Part shown: piece by piece, positions 8,439 to 15,287 of the stretch
Layout: each line of letters starts with the position of its first letter
Position numbering within the stretch: the stretch's first letter is position 1
Assembly: GCF_902726545.1 (NCBI RefSeq)
Contig: NZ_CACVAD010000030.1
Span: 1-60,742, forward strand
Length of the DNA: 60,742 bases
Source: Yersinia artesiana
GTDB lineage: Bacteria > Pseudomonadota > Gammaproteobacteria > Enterobacterales > Enterobacteriaceae
Direction: 5' to 3'
Program-made: the position numbers and the translations under genes
Notes under the pieces: model-generated
Databases searched by the model: none
Told to the model about the DNA's origin: nothing
Seen by the model: only the letters and a program-made list of their open reading frames with translations

Positions 8439-8840
8439 TGGTTCACTCTTTTCATGTGGATGGTGTCCTTCGCTGGAATAGAAGTGCAGATGAGTCCTCA
8501 GTGCGGTCTGATACGAGGACGGCTGGCGAGGTCTGGTATTTATCGAAGGCCTGCGGTTAACCTGCTGACGATCATAAAATGAGAGGCTTTAGAAAATAAA
8601 TAGGCTAAAACGGTATTCAAATATGAGAAATTTTCATAAATATAACGGCATGAGAAGGAGAGGGACTGGCGGGTGACGTCCAAACTGGCTGTGTGGGAGA
8701 GCGCGACGAAGACAGAATAAATTATGAATTTTACTCATTACTTCATTTCGATTTATGAAGTTTTAACTCTCACCAGATTCAAGCACAATGGATGTACTCA
8801 ATGTTAGATGATGTCATTAACATGGCGGAGGTATTCAACA
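8439..8840. promoter_or_regulatory. Divergent promoter region
   Basis: This 400-base gap separates the leftward DUF3737-patB genes from the rightward aldo/keto reductase. It carries no supported gene. It holds the second copy of the 19-base motif (8722-8740) and AT-rich sequence around 8590-8640 that could contain the leftward promoter. No terminator hairpin was recognised. Confidence 0.5.
8722..8740. promoter_or_regulatory. Candidate operator, copy 2 (TTATGAAWTTTACTCATTA)
   Basis: 18 of 19 bases match the site at 3332-3350. It lies about 100 bases upstream of the aldo/keto reductase start at 8841. The ATGA-N7-TCAT arrangement is compatible with a LysR-type operator. The shared motif suggests the two genes belong to one regulon. 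Confidence 0.5.
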
Positions 8841-9710
8841 GTGGAATATTCAGTATTAAGCAACAACCTTAAAATGCCGATGGCTGGTTTTGGTGTATTT
8901 CAGGTAACCGATAAAGAAGAATGCAAACAGTCAGTGTTGAGTGCTATTCGTGCTGGCTATCGTCTTATTGATACCGCCGCAGTGTACGGTAATGAAGATG
9001 CCGTGGGCGACGCCGTTCGTGAAGCCATTGCGTTAGGTCTGTGTCGCCGTGACGAGCTCTTTATTACCTCTAAACTGTGGGTGCAGGACATGGCCAGTTA
9101 CGATATGGCCACAGCAGGAATTGAGACATCGTTAAAAAAATCAGGGTTGGGGTACTTTGACCTGTATTTACTGCATCAGGCTATGGGAGATTATTTCAGC
9201 GCCTGGCGTGCGTTGGAAGATGCTTACGACGCAGGAAAACTGAAAGCGATTGGGGTGTCCAATTTCTACGCTCATGTGCTAGTCAACTTCTGCGAAACGG
9301 TCAGAATCAAGCCGATGGTGAACCAGGTCGAATTGCATCCTTACTTTGCGCAACCTGCGGCACTTGAAACCATGAAGCAATATAACATTCAGCCCGAAGC
9401 CTGGGCGCCATTAGGCGGCGGCAGACATAAGCCATATGAAAGTGAAATGCTTCAGCGGATTGCCGATGCCCACAATAAAACGATTGCTCAGGTTGTGCTC
9501 CGCTGGAACGTGCAGCGTGGTGTCACCGTTATTCCTAAATCCACTCGCCAGCAACGTATTGAAGAGAACATTGCTATCTGGGATTTCACACTGACGGATA
9601 CTGAAATGGCTGAAATCGATACCCTTGATTTAGGCTATGTTGGCGATGCGGTAAAACACTTTAACCCTGAATTTGTTCGCGGTTGCCTTGGCTTAAAAAT
9701 CCATGATTGA
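8841..9710 (+). CDS. Aldo/keto reductase (diketogluconate-reductase-like)
   Basis: 289 aa from a GTG at 8841, chosen because GGAGG lies nine bases upstream. The AKR tetrad is visible: aspartate and tyrosine in IDTAAVYGNE, lysine in FITSKLW, histidine in YLLHQA. IGVSNF and VIPKSTRQQRIEENI (NADPH phosphate binding) are also present. It belongs to the AKR5-like group with DkgA/DkgB and YtbE, which reduce aldehydes and ketones. The upstream 19-base motif links its control to the operon at 3.4 kb. Confidence 0.9.
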   Translation: MEYSVLSNNLKMPMAGFGVFQVTDKEECKQSVLSAIRAGYRLIDTAAVYGNEDAVGDAVREAIALGLCRRDELFITSKLWVQDMASYDMATAGIETSLKKSGLGYFDLYLLHQAMGDYFSAWRALEDAYDAGKLKAIGVSNFYAHVLVNFCETVRIKPMVNQVELHPYFAQPAALETMKQYNIQPEAWAPLGGGRHKPYESEMLQRIADAHNKTIAQVVLRWNVQRGVTVIPKSTRQQRIEENIAIWDFTLTDTEMAEIDTLDLGYVGDAVKHFNPEFVRGCLGLKIHD

Positions 9711-9785
9711 TCGTGGTATTCATTGATGTGTTTTCTGTCTACTGGCGCCAAGAAGGGTAGGCATAAATTTTAGGATTGCTTGCAT

Positions 9786-9810
9786 ACCTCACCCTTGCCT
9801 GGGGTGAGGT
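9786..9810 (+). terminator. Hairpin downstream of aldo/keto reductase
   Basis: ACCTCACCC, a short loop, then GGGTGAGGT gives a 9-bp stem about 75 bases after the reductase stop. The following sequence (AGTTTAAAAT) is only weakly T-rich, so termination strength is uncertain. Confidence 0.5.
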
Positions 9811-9914
9811 AGTTTAAAATATAACGAATGACTATGTCGGTTTATTTCTGTGAGTCGAACAGGGCGTGATCGGAGAGTAAACGATGTAGGTGAACTGAAC
9901 GCCTGCGTTAAGCA

Positions 9915-10634
9915 CTACTCACCAAATGCCAATCCGCCTTTGTTGCGCAGAAATACAGGGCTAACAGGGATCGATTCCTTACTGACGGTCATCTGTGCCG
10001 TCTGTTCGATATAGTCCCGAAAGTGTGGGGTCTGTCGGTGTAGCTGATAGTCAGGTTCACTGGCATATACCTCATAGAAATACCAGCGATAGATATTCTT
10101 CACGTCGGTGGCAGCATACATGGCAAGCACTCCCTGTTCAGCGTTGAGGGATGTCGCCATTTCTGGGAGAACGATATCTTTGAATGTCTCCTGAAACTCA
10201 GGCTTTACCTCGACAATCACCAGATTATTGATGGTGCGCTCATCTGGTATGACGTGCTTATCACCCAGAAATTGCGGCGTCAGGGTGATTTGCTGTTTCT
10301 GCGCAATGATATCAGGTGCGCTGGCAATAAATGCCTTGTAGGGCGCACCATCCAAATGGTGACGGTAAGCCTCTCTATTTTCATAGAGTTCGACCATATA
10401 TGCCTGGTGTGCATTGTCCTTACGTTTCAGGGAATACATCGCCAGAGTACCTGCTTCCAGGTCAACGGAGGTCGAAATCGTGTGTCTGGCGATTCGATCA
10501 TAGTTCAAACGCTGATCGGCTTTAACCTGGATCGCAAAAATATTCATCACGGGTTTGTCCCGTTCATCCATATCTTTGGCAGCAACAGAGCTGCTCATTA
10601 GTACACAGAATAAAAGCACAAAACTCTTTTTCAC
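9915..10634 (-). CDS. Exported tandem antibiotic-biosynthesis-monooxygenase (ABM) protein
   Basis: 239 aa with a signal peptide (MKKSFVLLFCVLMSSSVAA). Two ABM-type ferredoxin-like domains follow, each with the LEAGTLAMYSL- or NAEQGVLAMYAA-like core and a partner segment with YMVELYENREAYRHHLDG or YFYEVYASEPDYQLHRQT. The single-domain cytoplasmic relative YgiN is a quinol monooxygenase that works with MdaB. Here the covalent pair should sit in the periplasm. It is the last gene of a five-gene minus-strand cluster, 43 bases after the exported flavodoxin-fold gene, so quinone or electrophile chemistry in the envelope is likely. Confidence 0.82.
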   Translation of the reverse strand: MKKSFVLLFCVLMSSSVAAKDMDERDKPVMNIFAIQVKADQRLNYDRIARHTISTSVDLEAGTLAMYSLKRKDNAHQAYMVELYENREAYRHHLDGAPYKAFIASAPDIIAQKQQITLTPQFLGDKHVIPDERTINNLVIVEVKPEFQETFKDIVLPEMATSLNAEQGVLAMYAATDVKNIYRWYFYEVYASEPDYQLHRQTPHFRDYIEQTAQMTVSKESIPVSPVFLRNKGGLAFGE

Positions 10635-10677
10635 GGCGAACCTTTTTCATTGGTATCAAAAGATACGTTACGGCGAA

Positions 10678-11277
10678 CTACTGTTTAAGACGCTCAATCA
10701 ACTGACGCTGGTACTCCGGCAACTGGCTGCTGCTGGCCCCCTCAAAGACCAGCGGCGGCAGCCAGGTCATGCCGGCGTGCAGGGCGCTGGTTTTCATCGG
10801 TAAAAACACATCCGCAAGCGTCACACCGATCCTACCACCAGGGCCGTAAGTCGATGCACCACCCGCCGCCGTACTGACAACCATCATCTCTTTTCCTTGC
10901 CATAAACCGGGACCGACGCTTCCCCAGGTTTCGTTGAGCCAGGCTTTCATCATTGGCGTAATATTGAACCAGTGGGTCGGAAACATAAATACGATACGCG
11001 TGTGTTCGCGCATCATTTTTCGTTCTGTTTCACCATTAATATTTCGGGTGTCAAACCCATACAGTGTTTCAAGATTACGCACCGTCACGCCCTCGAGGCT
11101 TTCCGCTGCTTCCTGTAATCCTTTCGTTAAAACCGAACGCTCGGGATAGGGATGAGAGACAATAACGAGCGTTTTAATATCGGTTTTTTCGCGACTCTGG
11201 GCGTGGCTGACAGGGAGCAGACCAATAAACACAATGAGACAAAATTCGGCTGCCCTGCGTAAGTGTATCCAGTTCAT
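10678..11277 (-). CDS. Flavodoxin-fold NAD(P)H:quinone oxidoreductase-like protein with signal peptide
   Basis: 199 aa from the ATG at 11277, which follows a good GGAGG four bases upstream. Residues 1-25 look like a signal peptide (HLRRAAEFCLIVFIGLLP, then VSHAQ). The rest is a flavodoxin_2 domain: TLVIVSHPYPERSVLTKGL at the phosphate loop, MFPTHWFNITPMMKAWLNETW, and an AAGGASTYGPGG loop. Relatives (KefF, MdaB, NQO type) are cytoplasmic FAD or FMN enzymes, so a predicted exported version is unusual. It sits between the aldo/keto reductase and the exported ABM protein on the same strand. A non-cleaved membrane anchor is an alternative to export. Confidence 0.8.
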   Translation of the reverse strand: MNWIHLRRAAEFCLIVFIGLLPVSHAQSREKTDIKTLVIVSHPYPERSVLTKGLQEAAESLEGVTVRNLETLYGFDTRNINGETERKMMREHTRIVFMFPTHWFNITPMMKAWLNETWGSVGPGLWQGKEMMVVSTAAGGASTYGPGGRIGVTLADVFLPMKTSALHAGMTWLPPLVFEGASSSQLPEYQRQLIERLKQ

Positions 11278-11332
11278 ATAACCTCCATCCTCTGGTGTGC
11301 AAATGTGCAAATGTGCAAGGTATGCGGGTTCT

Positions 11333-12355
11333 TTAGCGTGTCCACACCTGTTTTGTGTCTTTGGTTCGCAGAGTGTTTTGCGCCATGATCCCGGTCAGAG
11401 CATGCGGCTGGTAGCACGCTTCCAGATACTGGATATCCTCCGGACTCAGCTGCAGATCTACCGCATCTATCGCGCCGTCAATGTGCTGTTTTCGGGTCGC
11501 ACCGACGACCGGCGAAGTCACTTTTGTCAGCAGCCATGCGAGAGAAACGGCTGTCATCGAAACCTGATATCGTTCGGCAAGTTCAGCAACACGATCAATG
11601 ATCTTGCGATCCAGTTCTGCCGTTGCGTCGTACTTCCCTTTGGCATAATCATCCTCAGCGGCTCGTAGGGTTTGAGTCTCAGCCTGACGAGCAAGACGAC
11701 CACTGGCCAGCGCGCTGTAGGGCGTCATCGCAATACCGTCTTCAGCACATAAGCCGAAAAGCTCCCGTTCATCTTCACGCATAATCAGGTTGTAGTGACT
11801 CTGTACGGAAACAAACGGAGTTAGTCCATGGAGTGCGGCAAGGGCGTTTGCTTTAGCCAACTGCCATGCATAGCAGTTTGATATACCAATGGCACGAATC
11901 TTACCGGCGCTAATGGCCTCATGCAGCGCTTCAAGCACCTCAATAACCGGCGTGTTGTAATCCCAGATGTGATAGATATAGAGATCGATATAGTCCATGC
12001 CGAGATTGCGCAGGCTCTGATTAAGCGACTGTGCAATGGCCTGTTTACCGCTGACGCCGTTAGCAATCTGTTCGGGCGTACGGGGTAGAAACTTAGTGGC
12101 GACTACCACGTCTTCACGTTTTGCCATGTCACGCAGCGCCTTGCCCACGTATCGTTCGCTGGAACCATTCTGATAGGCAATGGCGGTATCATAGAAATTG
12201 ATGCCCCGCTCAAGACCATAGCGAATAATGTCGCGGCTTTCTGCTTCGCCCAACGTCCAGCGATGCTGGCCCGTCGACGGGTCACCAAACCCCATGCACC
12301 CCATACAAATACGGGATACCGTTAAGTCACTTTTACCAAGCCGGGTATATTGCAT
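11333..12355 (-). CDS. Aldo/keto reductase (YajO/YccK-like)
   Basis: 340 aa. AKR signatures: FYDTAIAYQNGSSER (aspartate, tyrosine), VVATKFLPR (lysine), LYIYHIWD (histidine), IGISNCYAW, and ATRKQHIDGAI near the C-terminus for cofactor binding. The insert between strands (YSALASGRLARQ) is typical of the potassium-channel-beta-like AKR group acting on many aldehydes. It lies in a compact minus-strand cluster, 38 bases downstream of the YciI-like gene. Confidence 0.9.
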   Translation of the reverse strand: MQYTRLGKSDLTVSRICMGCMGFGDPSTGQHRWTLGEAESRDIIRYGLERGINFYDTAIAYQNGSSERYVGKALRDMAKREDVVVATKFLPRTPEQIANGVSGKQAIAQSLNQSLRNLGMDYIDLYIYHIWDYNTPVIEVLEALHEAISAGKIRAIGISNCYAWQLAKANALAALHGLTPFVSVQSHYNLIMREDERELFGLCAEDGIAMTPYSALASGRLARQAETQTLRAAEDDYAKGKYDATAELDRKIIDRVAELAERYQVSMTAVSLAWLLTKVTSPVVGATRKQHIDGAIDAVDLQLSPEDIQYLEACYQPHALTGIMAQNTLRTKDTKQVWTR

Positions 12356-12392
12356 TGTCTTTTACTCCGTCTTATCAGGTTTAGGAATGTGC

Positions 12393-12689
12393 TTATGATT
12401 GCTCAAGCTGATGCAGGTTTTCCGCAACCATTGCGGGCACAAACTCCCGGATGTCATACGTCGCCAGGTCGGGGTAATAAGGATCCTCTACCAGGATCGC
12501 CATCAGGGCATCGCGACTTTCTGTGTTGGCCATAATGACCCCGGATCTTTCGCGGTCGATATAAGGCCCGACGACCACAAATGCACCGGTCGAGAAATGA
12601 TGTTGGAACCACTGCATATGCCCGGGGAACAACGAATGATGCTGTTCTGGCGAGAGTGCATCACTGACCGTAATGGTGATGATAAACAT
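12393..12689 (-). CDS. YciI-like protein
   Basis: 98 aa. It shows the YCII ferredoxin-like barrel with the conserved HxxW/F-type start of helix 1 (GHMQWFQHHFSTGAFVVVGPYID) and SRDALMAILVEDPYY. The YCII family has a conserved His-Asp pair, and some members are dechlorinases or lyases; the function of this one is unknown. It sits between a quinone-reductase-like gene (13-base gap) and an aldo/keto reductase, consistent with a role in processing reactive small molecules. Confidence 0.82.
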   Translation of the reverse strand: MFIITITVSDALSPEQHHSLFPGHMQWFQHHFSTGAFVVVGPYIDRERSGVIMANTESRDALMAILVEDPYYPDLATYDIREFVPAMVAENLHQLEQS

Positions 12690-12702
12690 TGTCTTTTACT
12701 CC

Positions 12703-13284
12703 TTAATCGGCCACATCCGGGTCAACAGATAAGGTACTCAGCATTGCGACCAGACGAGAGGCGTGGTGTTGAGCAAGGGCTTTCTGTTGGGCGATTTTAG
12801 CTGTATCCCTGTCGGCATAGCTGATACCGCAGGTATAAACCGGTTTTTGCCATTGCAGATTGCAAAGCCTGGCCGTGGTTTCGAAAGGGACGAGGTAATC
12901 TTCGACGTTGTGTTCAAAGAAGCCATCTGCTGAATACAGTGTCTGTGGCGCGCCTGTCGTGAATGACAGGATCAGTTTTTTACCGCCCAGCTTTGCCGTT
13001 GAACCATGGGCGAACCCATGAACAAAAACCTCGTCCAGCCAGCATTTCATGAGCCCAGGGAGCCCATACCAGGAAAAAGGGAACTGCCAGACAATCACAT
13101 CTGCCTTCAACAGGCTTTCCTGCTCCGCGCTGATGTTGATTCTGCCGTCAGGATATAACCGGTCCAGCCGGCGTATTTCAGCGCCTGGCAGGGCAGTCGC
13201 CACCTCGTCCAGAATGGTGACATTCGCCACTGAGTGGTTCAGATCTGGATGCCCGGAAACGATCAAGATATTTTTCATTTTCAA
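12703..13284 (-). CDS. NAD(P)H-dependent flavodoxin-fold oxidoreductase (KefF/MdaB-like)
   Basis: 193 aa, cytoplasmic (no signal peptide). Flavodoxin_2 fold: NILIVSGHPDLNHSVAN, VIVWQFPFSWYGLPGLMKCWLDEVF, and FTTGAPQTLYS. Relatives use FAD or FMN and NAD(P)H for two-electron quinone reduction, which avoids semiquinone radicals. It is the first gene of the minus-strand cluster 13284-9915, divergent from a LysR gene. Two copies of a 22-base repeat lie between them. Confidence 0.88.
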   Translation of the reverse strand: MKMKNILIVSGHPDLNHSVANVTILDEVATALPGAEIRRLDRLYPDGRINISAEQESLLKADVIVWQFPFSWYGLPGLMKCWLDEVFVHGFAHGSTAKLGGKKLILSFTTGAPQTLYSADGFFEHNVEDYLVPFETTARLCNLQWQKPVYTCGISYADRDTAKIAQQKALAQHHASRLVAMLSTLSVDPDVAD

Positions 13285-13367
13285 TGTGTTAATTAGCCGT
13301 TGTTAATCTTGAATTCAGTATAGGGCGACGATATTGTATTGTTTAGAGCAGTAATGCCTTAATCACT

Positions 13368-13389
13368 TTTAGCCTGTAGCTAATAATTG
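13368..13389. promoter_or_regulatory. Candidate LysR operator, copy 1
   Basis: TTTAGCCTGTAGCTAATAATTG matches the sequence at 13501-13522 at 20 of 22 positions, in the same orientation. Both lie in the gap between the oxidoreductase cluster and its divergent LysR gene. Two direct copies in a divergent LysR promoter strongly suggest binding sites, although this is not proven. Confidence 0.6.
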
Positions 13390-13500
13390 ATTTTGCCTCA
13401 TTCCAGGATATGTCCCTGAATCCTCACCTCCGAGGATAGCGTGATGATCTGACCACGCTTCCATGTGCGAAGGTATGGCAAGTGCCATTGACTTGATATA

Positions 13501-13522
13501 TTTAGCCTGTAGTTAAAAATTG
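13501..13522. promoter_or_regulatory. Candidate LysR operator, copy 2
   Basis: TTTAGCCTGTAGTTAAAAATTG is the second copy of the repeat at 13368-13389 and ends 26 bases before the LysR start, a position suited to autoregulation. The first copy lies nearer the divergent oxidoreductase operon. Confidence 0.6.
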
Positions 13523-13548
13523 GCTGGCCATTGCTTAAGGATGAACCT

Positions 13549-14457
13549 ATGAATAACGCCATTTATAATCAGATACGTATCTTTCAAAGCATTGCGCGTG
13601 AAGGCAGTATCTCGGCGGCGGCCAGGAGACTTGAAATTACTCCGCCATCGGTCAGCAATGCCCTCAAGCTTTTAGAACAGCACATCGGGCATCCTCTTTT
13701 CCTGCGCACTACCCGGCGCATTGAGCTGACAGAAACCGGACAACAGTTGCTGGAGCAAACCGCAGCGGCGGTGGATTCGCTGGAAAAATCGCTGGAAAGT
13801 ATCCGCGATCAGAATCAGGAACCGTCGGGCCTGGTGCGGATTACGCTCTCACGCTTCGCCTATCTGTTGATTTTTAAGCCCGCGATGGCTGCATTTTGCC
13901 GTGAATACCCGGGTATTCAGCTTGAGGTTTCGGTCTACGATGGCACCGTGAACATCATCGACGACCGTTTTGATCTGGGGATCCGCTTTGGCGATATTCT
14001 GGAGGGCGGGGTGGTGGCGCGTCCTTTAATGAAACCGTTTCGTGAAGGACTGTATGCTTCAGCAGCCTATCTTGCCGAATATGGTATGCCTGCAGTGCCA
14101 GCCGATCTCCGTCAGCACCGGCTTATCGGCTATCGTTTCATCACCAATAACCGCATCCTCCCTCTGGTTCTGAATGACAATGGAGAACAACTGACCGTTG
14201 AAATGCCCGGCCAGCTTATCAGCAACGATATTGACGTCATGGCCGACGGTATCCGCAACGGGCTGGGGATTGGCCGCTTATTTGAACCCATTTACCGATT
14301 ACAACCAGACAGGGAGACGTTCCTTCCCGTTATGGAGCGTTACTGGAAAACGTATCCGCCGGTTTATCTCTATTACCCGAAAAGCGCAGGCAAAACGAAA
14401 AGGGTGAAGGCTCTCATTGAATTTCTAATTGCTCATACAGAAGGTTCGAAAGAATAA
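13549..14457 (+). CDS. LysR-family transcriptional regulator
   Basis: 302 aa from the ATG at 13549 (AAGGA about ten bases upstream; in-frame codons from 13531 are probably leader). Winged helix: IRIFQSIAREGSISAAARRLEITPPSVSNALKLLE. The effector domain starts near GLVRITLSRFAYLLIF. It is divergent from the five-gene oxidoreductase cluster, the classic arrangement of a LysR activator and its target, with repeated candidate sites between. Confidence 0.92.
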   Translation: MNNAIYNQIRIFQSIAREGSISAAARRLEITPPSVSNALKLLEQHIGHPLFLRTTRRIELTETGQQLLEQTAAAVDSLEKSLESIRDQNQEPSGLVRITLSRFAYLLIFKPAMAAFCREYPGIQLEVSVYDGTVNIIDDRFDLGIRFGDILEGGVVARPLMKPFREGLYASAAYLAEYGMPAVPADLRQHRLIGYRFITNNRILPLVLNDNGEQLTVEMPGQLISNDIDVMADGIRNGLGIGRLFEPIYRLQPDRETFLPVMERYWKTYPPVYLYYPKSAGKTKRVKALIEFLIAHTEGSKE

Positions 14458-14586
14458 GTGGCTTTCTCGTTTATATGCCAGGATCCACAGCGGGTATACT
14501 TATGCCATTATTCAGAGTCAAAAAAGAGTTTTTGCCTGACATGATCAATATTCCTTGCCTGCTTTGGGATTAATGAATTTTTTCTT

Positions 14587-14780
14587 TCAGCGATCGATCG
14601 CGGCATCCAGTCCCTGGGACAAAGGTGCCCCCTGAGTATCAATGGTTGAAAACTGAGTATCGATTTCCTTTAAATCGGTTTCACTCAACTCTAGGCTGGC
14701 TGCTGGTAAGTCGACATCCAGGTGTTCGATGGTGGTCCCTCTCGGGATGGAAACAATCCAGGACTTTTTAGCCAGCAGTT
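14587..14780 (-). pseudogene. Aldo/keto reductase C-terminal fragment
   Basis: On the minus strand the sequence reads LLAKKSWIVSIPRGTT, then EHLDVDLPAASLELSETDLKE and ends GLDAAIDR before TGA at 14587-14589. This is the typical last 60 residues of an AKR of the YajO/Gas2 type. No catalytic domain precedes it, so it is a remnant. It marks a deletion boundary between the detoxification region and the gene at 14861. Confidence 0.7.
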
Positions 14781-14860
14781 ACCCTCACAGTAACTGCTAG
14801 AAGCTGATTTTGCTAACATCGCAATATCTAAATTTATGGAAAGCAGTTCATGGAAGCAAA

Positions 14861-15100
14861 ATGATGAAGCATGAGCTATGGACAAACGAAGGTGGTTTAG
14901 ATTTGTTTTGTCTTGCCGGTCCACGGGGAGACTCTGCTCGTAAAATGCTGGATCCAGACTACAGATTAGTGTGGACATGTGACGCAGATTCCCATCTTGA
15001 AGCAATGAACAAATATTACGCGTTCCATAACTGGGGAGAATATCAAACTGATTTTCCTGAACAGGACAGTAAGACTTACAAAGAAATGGGATGGGAGTAA
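14861..15100 (+). CDS. Small conserved hypothetical protein
   Basis: 79 aa, beginning MMKHELWTNEGGLDLFCLAG and containing RLVWTCDADSHLEAMNKYY and GEYQTDFPEQD. I recall similar small proteins (MKHELW...FCLAGP start) scattered in proteobacteria, of unknown role. A weak GGA lies six bases upstream of the ATG at 14861. It lies between the aldo/keto reductase fragment and the defence pair. Confidence 0.6.
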   Translation: MMKHELWTNEGGLDLFCLAGPRGDSARKMLDPDYRLVWTCDADSHLEAMNKYYAFHNWGEYQTDFPEQDSKTYKEMGWE

Positions 15101-15287
15101 AAGCACAACACCCATAACATAGTCGCTCAGTATTCTAATGTTTCCGTAATGTCCGTTCCTCGCTCATAGCGGTGACCTGCTCCCCGTTGATTCATACAGA
15201 ATACTGTTGGCCATATCCGCTGCGTGCCAGAAACGGATGTTTGCAACATCTACAAAGTCAGGGGCTAATCAGACCAAGGAGGAAGCC

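Noticed and set aside
15165..15195. Possible insertion-sequence end upstream of the defence pair (TGACCTGCTCCCC)
   Set aside because: Only one end-like stretch, no matching inverted repeat, transposase or target duplication.
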